DNA of 21,257 nucleotides. Origin: an uncultured Armatimonadota bacterium. Lineage in GTDB: Bacteria > Armatimonadota > Armatimonadia > Armatimonadales > Armatimonadaceae. The position numbers were made by a program, and so were the translations under genes. Shown here piece after piece: positions 1 to 7,720 of this stretch (position 1 is its first letter; each line of letters opens with the position of its first letter). Below the pieces are notes generated by a model. That model worked only from the letters and a program-made list of their open reading frames with translations. It was not told the origin of the DNA and searched no databases. The stretch lies in NCBI GenBank assembly GCA_903881535.1, contig CAIRTT010000187.1:1-21257 (forward strand), in the 5' to 3' direction.

Positions 1-1425
1 TATCAATTTGATCCAAAGACCGGAACACTGACCGTTCCATTGCTTGAAACCGTAATCGAATCCATTGCGATCACCGGTCTAAGCAAAACAAAAGACTTTG
101 TTGTGCGCCGTGAGCTGCGATCTAAGCCAGGCGATCCGCTTAACTTCAAGCTCCTCAATGATGACCTTACACGTCTTCTTGCGCTGAACATCTTCCAATC
201 ACCGCGGTTTGAAAATCCCGAGGTCGGCTCCGAGGTCGGTAAGGTCAAAGTCACCTTCACAATGCCCGAGCAGCGTACGGCGCAGGCGGGAATCTCGCTT
301 GGTTACACGGCGCAGCAACGCCTGTTCGGTACGCTCAACTTTGATGAACAAAACCTCCAGGGAAAAGGGCGTGGCCTAAACCTCGCATGGACTATCTCGG
401 GTGGCGTCGCGAAGAACTCCTACGAGCTTGGTTTCACAGAGCCATGGTTTGACAAACAAAATACCAGTATGTCAGCCAGCTTGTATAACCGCTTGAATTT
501 CCGGTTCAACCGCATCATGACAGGGTCGCTGACGCAGGGCCTGTCGAACAACCAGTACTACGAACAACGTGAAGGTGCATCTGCACGGCTTTCAAGACCG
601 CTAACGGCCGACCGTTTTACCCGTGGATTTGTTTCCGCTCGTACGGAGCAAATTCAGGCGAACAACCTTCAGGTCAATTACAACACGCTAACTGACCTCC
701 AGATCACCAACCTCCGTGGTGCACTGATTCAAAATGGCAACGTCTCGGCAATGACCTTTGGATTGACATCCAACCGCGTCGATAATCCACAGGATCCATC
801 AAAAGGCTTCTTCTTCAGCCCCAGTATTGAGGTTGGCGCAAGTGGCTTCAACTTTCAAAAGCCACGCCTAAACCCGGATTACATCAGCTCAACTGCAACC
901 CCCAATGTCCCGCGGGTTCTCATCGATACACGCTCGCAATCCGGTGCGTTTTCGAAGCTGATATTCGATGTTCGCCGTTACACCAACCTCGAAAAGCCCC
1001 GCCAGAATTTGAGCGATACCCGGAAAGTATTGGCATCCCGTCTGCTTATTGGTGCCGCCACCGGTAATATCTCGTTCTCTGAGCAGTTCTTCATGGGCGG
1101 ACCAGACAACCTACGCGGCTATTTTAACGACCGCTTCTGGGGTAACCGGACATTCCTGTTCTCAAATGAGCTGCGGATTCCATTTGGAAAAGATAACCCG
1201 CTTGGCGGCGTAGTGTTTGCTGATGTCGGTGATGCGTGGAATGCGATGGATGTAAACCGTGAGAACATCCCCGGGTTTACACAGCACTCACAATTCAAGC
1301 CACAATGGGGCTTAGGCTTCGGGCTTCGCATCACCATTGGTGGAATCGGAAAGATTCGCCTTGACTACGGCTTTGATCAGAAGGGTACCGGCAGGAGCCA
1401 CTTCTCCATTGGACAGACATTCTAG
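1..1425 (+). CDS. bamA: Outer membrane protein assembly factor BamA (Omp85 family), 5'-truncated by window edge
   Basis: This is the C-terminal 474 residues of a BamA/Omp85 protein; the reading frame is open from base 1, so the start lies upstream. The first ~90 residues form a POTRA-like domain (pattern 'ITGLSKTKDFVVRRELRSKP', then a helix and 'VKVTFTMPE'). The rest is a 16-strand-type barrel rich in alternating aromatic and polar residues. The signature near positions 1095-1125 reads GGPDNLRGY, the equivalent of the VRGF/Y loop-6 motif of the family. The protein ends in Phe, as outer-membrane barrels usually do. BamA folds and inserts beta-barrel proteins into the outer membrane. It is followed 18 bases later by an OmpH/Skp gene, the classic bamA-skp-lpxD order. 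The barrel assignment is firm; how many POTRA domains exist cannot be seen here. Confidence 0.93.
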   Translation, partial: YQFDPKTGTLTVPLLETVIESIAITGLSKTKDFVVRRELRSKPGDPLNFKLLNDDLTRLLALNIFQSPRFENPEVGSEVGKVKVTFTMPEQRTAQAGISLGYTAQQRLFGTLNFDEQNLQGKGRGLNLAWTISGGVAKNSYELGFTEPWFDKQNTSMSASLYNRLNFRFNRIMTGSLTQGLSNNQYYEQREGASARLSRPLTADRFTRGFVSARTEQIQANNLQVNYNTLTDLQITNLRGALIQNGNVSAMTFGLTSNRVDNPQDPSKGFFFSPSIEVGASGFNFQKPRLNPDYISSTATPNVPRVLIDTRSQSGAFSKLIFDVRRYTNLEKPRQNLSDTRKVLASRLLIGAATGNISFSEQFFMGGPDNLRGYFNDRFWGNRTFLFSNELRIPFGKDNPLGGVVFADVGDAWNAMDVNRENIPGFTQHSQFKPQWGLGFGLRITIGGIGKIRLDYGFDQKGTGRSHFSIGQTF

Positions 1426-1443
1426 GAACTGGTATTAGGAATC

Positions 1444-2094
1444 ATGAAATTCACAGGTTATAAAACCACTGCTCGTCTTTTCGGCGCATTGTTGCTCGCA
1501 ACGGGCACAATCATCAGCACACAACAGGCATCCCATGCCCAGGCACAGCAGTTTGGTATCGTGAACTTTCGACGCTGTGCGCAGGAATCAAAGATGAAGG
1601 CTGAGCTGGATGCGAAATTCGCTGAAATCTCAAAGCAGCTTCTCTCGGTTTTTCAAAAAATGAAGGATGCCAATGCTGTCTTCCTTGATGCCAATGAAAT
1701 CAAGGAATTGGCTGCGCTCTATGAGAAACTGCAGCCATCCGATGCTGACAAAAAGCGTATCGAGGCGTTGGTGGGCAAGGCAGACTTGAAGCAGGGCGCT
1801 GCGAAGCGGCTTGACCAGACCGTCACCCCAACCGCTGAGCAAAAGCAGGAGCTGCAGAAGCTTGCACAGGCACAACAAGATGGCGCAGCGATTCTGCAGG
1901 CGGTCGGGGATGACTTTCAGAAGCGCGTCGATGTCAAAGCCGCTGAGCTCGAAGAGCAGCTTGCGGTCAAAGTCCGGGAGGTTGTCGCGCAGGTTGCCAA
2001 GGAAAAGAACCTTGCACTTGTGTTCGACTCAGGACTTGTGATTTACGCATCATTGGATATCACGGCGGATGTCCTTAAAGTCCTCCAGAAGTAA
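1444..2094 (+). CDS. OmpH/Skp-family periplasmic chaperone
   Basis: The protein has 216 residues. It starts with a Sec signal peptide (basic MKFTGYK, hydrophobic ALLLATGTII, likely cleavage after ASHA at residue 32). The mature chain opens with QFGIVNF, the first strand of the OmpH fold, continues as a long charged helical region (residues ~45-180) and ends with the typical block VAKEKNLALVFDSG followed by DITADVLKVL. Skp/OmpH trimers hold unfolded outer-membrane proteins in the periplasm for BamA, which is encoded just upstream. An AGGA-like ribosome site precedes the ATG. The gene overlaps the next one by 26 bases. The chain is longer than E. coli Skp (~160 residues), mostly in the helical arms. 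Confidence 0.88.
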   Translation: MKFTGYKTTARLFGALLLATGTIISTQQASHAQAQQFGIVNFRRCAQESKMKAELDAKFAEISKQLLSVFQKMKDANAVFLDANEIKELAALYEKLQPSDADKKRIEALVGKADLKQGAAKRLDQTVTPTAEQKQELQKLAQAQQDGAAILQAVGDDFQKRVDVKAAELEEQLAVKVREVVAQVAKEKNLALVFDSGLVIYASLDITADVLKVLQK

Positions 2095-3250
2095 GCTGCT
2101 GGCGGCGTGCCTCATCGCACTTTCGACGGCTGCATGTAAACAGACACCGGATGCCACTGGCATCCGCGTGTTTGTTGATTTGGATAGCCTGCTAGCAACC
2201 ATAAAACCAGTCACCCGGCGCTCGGTAAATCTCAACGTCCCGTCACAACAATCGTTCGCAATCGGTGATACTGCCTCGGAGTTCACAGCTGCTGCCTGGG
2301 ATAACCGTGCTGTTGCACTCACAAATAACCTCGCCGAGGCGCGTGTCGTCCTTGAACAATCCGGCGTGGCTGGCCTGCGCCGCGTAAGACAGGAAACGGA
2401 AGCCGCACGGCAAACCACCCTGAATACCCTTCGGACAAGAATCGAAGTAGAGGAACGTCAACAGCTGGCTTTAGAAGAAGCCAATTTTGTGACAAATGCA
2501 CAGAAGGCGACATTCCCAGAATACATTTCCGATGGCGCCATCGGATTGCTGCAAGTCGCAATCGCCAGCGAAGCGGCTGTTCTTGCAGACCAAACGGTTC
2601 CCGAGCTTCCCGCGGATGTCGCGGCATCCGAGCGTGCCCGCTTCGCTGGAACCACCGCGCATATCGAAAAGTCATCCGATGGCACTCTCAAGGTCGTTGT
2701 CAGCTACCCCCGTGGGGAACGCCCCATCTATGTGCGGAGTCGGGCAGAGATTGTCCGGGATGCTCTGCAAAAAGAAATACAAAGACTTGCGACTATTCGT
2801 GATGATCAGTTGTCTAAGGTCGTGGAAGGGCAGACTTCAGCGATGAAAGCTGTTCAGGACACCGCGGCGACACGCCTTCGGCAACGGTTGGATTCTGCGG
2901 AATCCGCAGTTCCGGTAGATGTGAAGTCAGCGGTGAGGCAGCAGGAAGTCGGTGATGTGGTTGAGAGAATCCTCTCGGCTGCCGATACTGCAATGGGGGA
3001 TGTTGGTTCGTCCAAACCGGTGCTTCGGCATCGGGCATCGGCAATGACGCCAGGACAATCGCGGAAGCGTGTGTTTGACTTGTCAGATACAGGCTACCGA
3101 CAGAGGATTCGCCGTGAAGTGGCTGACTATGTTCAGGACACTGCGCGACGGAATGGCTGGATTGCGGTGTTCGATCGCTCTTCGGCACGTGCCGATAAGA
3201 CGCTTTTTATGAAAGCTGCTCTTGTCAGGGAGCGACGGTTTATTTGGTGA
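2069..3250 (+). CDS. OmpH-like putative lipoprotein with long helical region
   Basis: The protein has 393 residues and starts inside the end of ompH (26-base overlap). The N-terminus MSLKSSRSKLLAACLIALS is a basic then hydrophobic signal. It is followed by STAAC with Cys23 as the probable lipid-modified cysteine; an earlier LAAC at Cys14 is possible but leaves a very short hydrophobic core. The middle is rich in Glu, Arg, Gln and Ala with coiled-coil character (residues ~90-290). The last ~45 residues (VADYVQDTARRNGWIAVFD, then DKTLFMKAAL) echo the OmpH C-terminal block of the upstream protein, including the D-x-T turn. I infer a diverged, enlarged OmpH paralogue anchored to a membrane, working with BamA and the neighbouring chaperone. 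I do not recognise a named family for the whole chain. Confidence 0.68.
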   Translation: MSLKSSRSKLLAACLIALSTAACKQTPDATGIRVFVDLDSLLATIKPVTRRSVNLNVPSQQSFAIGDTASEFTAAAWDNRAVALTNNLAEARVVLEQSGVAGLRRVRQETEAARQTTLNTLRTRIEVEERQQLALEEANFVTNAQKATFPEYISDGAIGLLQVAIASEAAVLADQTVPELPADVAASERARFAGTTAHIEKSSDGTLKVVVSYPRGERPIYVRSRAEIVRDALQKEIQRLATIRDDQLSKVVEGQTSAMKAVQDTAATRLRQRLDSAESAVPVDVKSAVRQQEVGDVVERILSAADTAMGDVGSSKPVLRHRASAMTPGQSRKRVFDLSDTGYRQRIRREVADYVQDTARRNGWIAVFDRSSARADKTLFMKAALVRERRFIW

Positions 3251-4326
3251 TGGAAATGCAAATGCGTACAGCAGGTGAGTTAGCTAGTCTTGTACAGGGC
3301 GCCGTTCTCGGTGACCCTGATATTGAAATTGTCGGTGTGGCATCTATTAAAGATGCTCAAACCGGCGACATTACCTTTGCTGAGACCGATAAATTTATCC
3401 GGGATGCTCATGCGAGCGGTGCAAGTGCTATTCTTGTTCCCAATAGTCCCGATGTCGTTGCTCTGAGCCCAGCCATCGGGGTGGGTGCAAAAGTCTTCAT
3501 CACTGTCGACAACCCGCGCCTGGCTTTTACACAGCTGCTTGATCTCTTCGCGCCCGTTGTTCAGGTTGACCGTTCAATCCATGAAACGGCTGTCCTCGAA
3601 CCAGGCGTAACCGTTGGTGAAAATGTAGCTATCGGTGCAAATGTCGTGATCGGCTCAAATGTCCGAATCGGCAATAATGTAACGATCCTCCCACTGGCTT
3701 ATATCGGGGCCGATGTGGAAATCGCTGATGGTGTTGTCATCCATCCAAATGTCTCTGTGCTCCACGGAACGCTGATCGGCGCGAGAACCATCATTCATAG
3801 TGGTGCTGTCCTTGGTGCGGATGGCTTTGGCTACCTCCAAGTCGATGGCCGGCACCGTAAAGTGGCACAAATTGGACATGTAATCATCGGCTCCGATGTC
3901 GAAATTGGTGCGAATGTAACGATTGACCGTGCTAAAACCGGTGCCACCCGTATTGGAAATGGCTCTAAGCTCGACAATATGGTGCATGTTGGACATAACT
4001 GCCAGGTTGGCGAAGATGTACTAATCGTTGCACAGGTCGCACTTGGCGGCGGTGTACAAATCGCTAACAATGTCATCATTGCCGGTCAGGTGGGTGTCAA
4101 GGAGCAGATCAAGATTGGCGCGCATGCTGTGATTGGTGCGCAATCGGCTGTTCTCCGTGATGTTCCTGCCGGGACATTTGTCTCCGGGAGCCCCGCGCGT
4201 CCACATCGTGACACGATGCGTGCCTATGCATCCATGATGCAGGGAGCGGATCTTCAGAAGCAGGTCGCAAGTCTGATCGCACGAATCGCAGCCCTTGAAG
4301 CACAGCTCGGGCAAACGGACGCGTGA
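3250..4326 (+). CDS. lpxD: UDP-3-O-(3-hydroxyacyl)glucosamine N-acyltransferase LpxD
   Basis: LpxD adds the second 3-hydroxyacyl chain, from acyl-ACP to the 2-amino group of UDP-3-O-acylglucosamine, in the cytosol. An N-terminal uridine-binding domain (residues ~1-100, with GELASLVQGAVLGDPDIEI) leads into a left-handed beta-helix of hexapeptide repeats (~115-315) and a C-terminal helix (~325-355). The GADGFGY motif is present. His249 in VHVGHN matches the catalytic histidine of the family. The length of about 358 residues is normal. The ATG at 3250 overlaps the upstream stop as TGATG. TTG 3244 and GTG 3247 are in frame, and TTG 3244 is better spaced from an AGGGAG at 3227-3232, so the exact start is unsure. 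The end overlaps lpxC by 4 bases. Confidence 0.95.
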   Translation: MEMQMRTAGELASLVQGAVLGDPDIEIVGVASIKDAQTGDITFAETDKFIRDAHASGASAILVPNSPDVVALSPAIGVGAKVFITVDNPRLAFTQLLDLFAPVVQVDRSIHETAVLEPGVTVGENVAIGANVVIGSNVRIGNNVTILPLAYIGADVEIADGVVIHPNVSVLHGTLIGARTIIHSGAVLGADGFGYLQVDGRHRKVAQIGHVIIGSDVEIGANVTIDRAKTGATRIGNGSKLDNMVHVGHNCQVGEDVLIVAQVALGGGVQIANNVIIAGQVGVKEQIKIGAHAVIGAQSAVLRDVPAGTFVSGSPARPHRDTMRAYASMMQGADLQKQVASLIARIAALEAQLGQTDA

Positions 4327-5117
4327 CAACATCCATCACCCTTGACGGTGTGGGAATCCACACCGGAGCATCCGCACGTGTGACCCTTAGTGTTGCATCG
4401 ACACCCGGTATACACATCCACTCAGAGTCTGGGAGCATCACCCTTGCACCAGAGCATGTCACGGAGACAACCCGCTGTACGGTGATGAGCAACGGTTCCA
4501 TCCGGGTCTCTACGGTTGAGCACCTCTCCGCAGCCTGTACGGCGCTGGGCGTCACGGCATTGGATGTGACCCTTGTGGGGCCAGAATTGCCGATCGGAGA
4601 TGGCGCCAGCCTATTTTGGATGAATGCATTGGCCGACCTTGGCTTCGTGAATGAAACTCCTAATTGGTTTGAGATTCCACATGCCATTGAAGTTCCCGGA
4701 GCGAATGGCGCATTCATTGGTATCTATCCAGCAGCCGAACCGACATTTACGGTTCTTGTGCAGTTTCCGGATGCCGTTATCGGTACGATGGCGGCGCGGT
4801 GGGTACCGAGTAAGACACTCTTCCGCGATGTTGTTGCACCGGCGAGGACGTTTGGCTTTCGACGTGAAGTCGATGCATTACTTGCAGCGGGCCTTGGCCG
4901 GGGCGGATCTCTGGAGAACTGTATCGTTGTCGAAGAAACAGGGTACGCTGGGCCGCTACGGATGCCTGAAGAGCCGGCGATGCATAAATTACTGGATGTT
5001 GTGGGGGATTTAGGTCTCTGCGGAGGTCTCCCGTTGGCTCAGATTGTGGCGGTTCGCCCCAGTCACGGGTTGAATGTAACCGCGGCACGCATGCTGTCTG
5101 CGCTGATGAGAAAGTAG
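4323..5117 (+). CDS. lpxC: UDP-3-O-acyl-N-acetylglucosamine deacetylase LpxC (compact form)
   Basis: LpxC is the zinc deacetylase that commits UDP-3-O-acyl-GlcNAc to lipid A. The start is GTG in a GTGA overlap with lpxD. Key residues are all visible: DGVGIHTG near the N-terminus, Glu88 in GPELPIGDGAS, zinc ligand His67 in STVEHLSAA, zinc ligands His221 and Asp225 in HKLLDVVGDL, and His248 in SHGLN. ARTFGF and GGSLEN are also intact. At 264 residues it is about 40 shorter than E. coli LpxC, and the usual F-x-H-P segment before ARTFGF is changed (LVQFPDAVIG). It is a free-standing enzyme, not fused to FabZ as in some lineages. It is expected to be active because the metal site is complete. Confidence 0.94.
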   Translation: MTTSITLDGVGIHTGASARVTLSVASTPGIHIHSESGSITLAPEHVTETTRCTVMSNGSIRVSTVEHLSAACTALGVTALDVTLVGPELPIGDGASLFWMNALADLGFVNETPNWFEIPHAIEVPGANGAFIGIYPAAEPTFTVLVQFPDAVIGTMAARWVPSKTLFRDVVAPARTFGFRREVDALLAAGLGRGGSLENCIVVEETGYAGPLRMPEEPAMHKLLDVVGDLGLCGGLPLAQIVAVRPSHGLNVTAARMLSALMRK

Positions 5118-5123
5118 GACACG

Positions 5124-5591
5124 ATGGACATCGATTTAACCAAACCTCTGGATATTCGTATAGTGCAGCGTATATTGCCGCACCGGTATCCGTTTCTTCT
5201 GGTTGACCGTATTCTCGAAGTCGAACCAGGCGTCCGCATCAAAGGCATTAAAAACGTAACGGTTAACGAACCATTTTTCAATGGACATTTTCCTGGAAAC
5301 CCAATTATGCCCGGAGTGCTCCAGCTCGAAATGATGGCGCAGATATCAGGAATCAGTCTTCTGCTTTGTCCGGAGTATGAAGGGCGTCTCGCACTTCTTG
5401 CTGCCATTGACAAAGCACGCTTCAGGCGTCCGGTTGTACCTGGGGATGTTCTGTTAGTTGACGCAGAAGTTACTAAGATGCGTGGTCCGATGGGCTGGGT
5501 GAAGTGCATCGCCACCGTCGAAGGCAAAGTTGTCTGTGAGGCCGAAATCGTGTTCGCTCTGGCAACTCAGGATCGGGAGGTTGCCGAATGA
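5124..5591 (+). CDS. fabZ: 3-hydroxyacyl-[acyl-carrier-protein] dehydratase FabZ
   Basis: The protein is a 155-residue single hot-dog domain. The catalytic histidine is His55 in NGHFPGNPIMPG and the catalytic glutamate is Glu69 in GVLQLEMMAQ. The N-terminal ILPHRYPFLLVDRI is the family hallmark. FabZ dehydrates 3-hydroxyacyl-ACP in fatty-acid elongation and so competes with LpxA and LpxD for the same substrate, which explains its place in this cluster. The gene starts 6 bases after lpxC and shares an ATGA stop/start overlap with lpxA. Confidence 0.96.
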   Translation: MDIDLTKPLDIRIVQRILPHRYPFLLVDRILEVEPGVRIKGIKNVTVNEPFFNGHFPGNPIMPGVLQLEMMAQISGISLLLCPEYEGRLALLAAIDKARFRRPVVPGDVLLVDAEVTKMRGPMGWVKCIATVEGKVVCEAEIVFALATQDREVAE

Positions 5592-6388
5592 GTGCTGTGA
5601 TACATCCGACTGCGATCGTAGATGCATCCGCGGTGATGGGGGACGGTGTTAAGATCGGACCTTTCTGCGTCATCGGTCCAAACTGTGCGATTGGGAATAA
5701 CACTGAGCTCTTTGCACATGTTGTACTCGAACAAAATGTAACGATTGGTGAGGATTGCGTCCTCAAGGCCGGCGTTGTTCTCGGTGGCCCCCCACAGGAC
5801 CATAAGTTCAAAGGCGAGTCCACCGGTGTAATCGTGGGGGACCGCGTTCAGCTGCGTGAATACGTGACAATCCACCGTGCCACAGGCGAAGGCAATAACA
5901 CCGTCGTTGGGGATGACAACCTCGTCATGGCGTACGTCCATGTCGGACATAACTGCCAAATCGGCAGCCGGAACATGCTCTCAAGCTATGCCGGCCTTGC
6001 CGGACATGTCACGATTGAAGACAATGTCGTGATTGGCGGCATGGTCGGCATCCACCAATTTGTCCACGTGGGCAAGTATGCGATGCTCGGTGCGTATTCC
6101 AAGATTGTTCAGGATGTTCCACCGTTTATGCTGGCGGATGGTCGTCCGGCGGATGTTCTCGACATTAATGCGATTGGACTTCGGCGCACTGGCTTGGTGC
6201 AGGAGGATCGGAACACGATTAGTGATGCCTATAAGCTTCTCTACCGTAGCTCGATGAACCGGGCTCAGGCGATTGAACAGATTCGAAGTGAGCTGCCGCA
6301 GATCGAGGCGTTGGAATATCTGCTCGCCTTTGTTGAGCGCGTGTCAAAGGGCTCATCTGGCCGGCAGGATGACCGTCCACGCCGCTAA
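5588..6388 (+). CDS. lpxA: UDP-N-acetylglucosamine O-acyltransferase LpxA
   Basis: LpxA performs the first, reversible acylation of UDP-GlcNAc at the 3 position. The 266 residues carry hexapeptide repeats (~1-185) and a C-terminal helical domain, the usual length. Catalytic His121 sits in YVHVGHNCQIG (E. coli His125). GGPPQDHKFKGE and GGMVGIHQF match the family. At the position aligning with the acyl-length-ruler Gly173 of E. coli this enzyme has Ala169 (LGAYSKIVQDVPPF), a small residue compatible with a medium to long acyl chain. That alignment was made by eye. The start overlaps the fabZ stop (ATGA), and lpxB follows after 9 bases. Confidence 0.95.
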   Translation: MSAVIHPTAIVDASAVMGDGVKIGPFCVIGPNCAIGNNTELFAHVVLEQNVTIGEDCVLKAGVVLGGPPQDHKFKGESTGVIVGDRVQLREYVTIHRATGEGNNTVVGDDNLVMAYVHVGHNCQIGSRNMLSSYAGLAGHVTIEDNVVIGGMVGIHQFVHVGKYAMLGAYSKIVQDVPPFMLADGRPADVLDINAIGLRRTGLVQEDRNTISDAYKLLYRSSMNRAQAIEQIRSELPQIEALEYLLAFVERVSKGSSGRQDDRPRR

Positions 6389-6397
6389 GGCCAACCG

Positions 6398-7720
6398 ATG
6401 CAAATAGCGATCACAACCGGCGAAGCGAGTGGTGACAAGGTTGCTGGTGAGCTTGCCCGACGGTTAAAGGCACGCCTCCCAGATATTCAAATTTGGGGGG
6501 TGGGCGGAACCGCTATGCAAGCTGCCGGTGTCGATGTCCTTGTCGATACCAGTCGGTTTGGTGCGATTGGAATCGGAAGCGTCCTCCCACTCCTGCCAAA
6601 AATCCTGTCGGCGCGACGTAAGGTTTATACGGCGTTGCGCGAGCGGCGTCCGGATGTCCTTGTCGCAATCGATGCCGGTGCGTTTCATTACGGCTTCGGA
6701 CCGGTCACCGGTTTATGTCCTTGGGTACGTAAAGAGCTACCAGAGACCCGCATCCTTGCCTGGATGCCGCCTGGTTCCTGGCGTAAGATGCTTTCCGGGA
6801 GCTCTCTCGGAGTGTGCACGGATGTCGTCTCAAGTCCATTTCGCTGGAATGCGAGCGAGCTGCAACGCCTTGGCGTCAACGCTACGTTCACCGGACATCC
6901 GCTGCTCGATTTTGTGAGCTCCGAAATGACAGATGTCGCAGCGTCAACGCGCTGGGGCCTCGATATGAACCGTCCGGTCGTAGCCTTACTGCCCGGAAGC
7001 CGGGAGCAGGAGCTCGGAGAGCTGCTACCGGTCATGCTGGATGCCGCATATCAAATGGCCGAGCGAGTTCCCGGCGTGCAATTTCTGCTTGGCCTTGCTC
7101 CAACGATTGATCGTGAGCGGGTCCAGAATGCTGTTTTGGATGCCCATAAGCGTGCACAAAATCGCGCGTTGCATTCTGATGATGTTCCCCCTAGGAATTC
7201 CGAGCCAGTGCTGACACCCGTGCATGTGACTGCAGGCGCATCCAAGGGTCCGGGTCCGAGCCAGCCGTGGCAACTGGAACGCTCAACGCGCAGTACACAT
7301 ATGCTGCCATTGGTGATCGTCGAAGATGCAACATTTGATTGTCTGAAAATGGCGGATGTCGCAGTTTGTGTGAGTGGAACGGTGACCCTTGAAGCGGCCA
7401 TTCTCGGGACGCCGATGGTGATTGTGTACAAGCTTCCAAAGTCGGGACTTTGGCAATATCGCCTGATGAAGAAGCGGCTACCTGCGCACATTGGGTTGCC
7501 AAACCTGATTGCCGGTACGCAGATTTGTCCAGAGCTCCTGCAGGATGCGGCATCCGCGGATGGAATCGCTGCTGAAACGGTGCTTTTGTTGTTGGATCCC
7601 GAGTGGCTGTTCCGAATGAAGGAAGGGCTGCGCGGTGTTCGGGATGCGCTGGGAGAACCCGGGGCGATTGACCGTACGGCAGAGCTTGTGATCGCGCTTG
7701 GAAATGGTAGCCGGAAATGA
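6398..7720 (+). CDS. lpxB: Lipid-A-disaccharide synthase LpxB, divergent with central insertion
   Basis: LpxB is a GT-B glycosyltransferase that joins UDP-2,3-diacylglucosamine and lipid X. Visible family features are GEASGD at 8-13, IDA at 91-93 (E. coli Asp98 is Asp92 here), LLPGSR at 197-202, SGTVTLEA at 326-333 and GLPNLIAG at 366-373, followed by ELLQ. The usual DAPDFN is changed to DAGAFH, and the VWAWR block reads MPPGSWRK at 123-130. At 440 residues it exceeds the ~380 norm because residues ~250-302 form a Pro/Ser/Arg-rich insertion without obvious motifs. The ATG is 9 bases after lpxA; the stop overlaps mqnD (ATGA). The catalytic residues I know of are kept, so activity is likely. 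Confidence 0.88.
   Translation: MQIAITTGEASGDKVAGELARRLKARLPDIQIWGVGGTAMQAAGVDVLVDTSRFGAIGIGSVLPLLPKILSARRKVYTALRERRPDVLVAIDAGAFHYGFGPVTGLCPWVRKELPETRILAWMPPGSWRKMLSGSSLGVCTDVVSSPFRWNASELQRLGVNATFTGHPLLDFVSSEMTDVAASTRWGLDMNRPVVALLPGSREQELGELLPVMLDAAYQMAERVPGVQFLLGLAPTIDRERVQNAVLDAHKRAQNRALHSDDVPPRNSEPVLTPVHVTAGASKGPGPSQPWQLERSTRSTHMLPLVIVEDATFDCLKMADVAVCVSGTVTLEAAILGTPMVIVYKLPKSGLWQYRLMKKRLPAHIGLPNLIAGTQICPELLQDAASADGIAAETVLLLLDPEWLFRMKEGLRGVRDALGEPGAIDRTAELVIALGNGSRK

Noticed and set aside
5588..6150. Hexapeptide repeats of lpxA and lpxD as a recombined duplication
   Set aside because: Both are complete enzymes with their own catalytic motifs; the similarity is the shared ancient fold, not a recent repeat.
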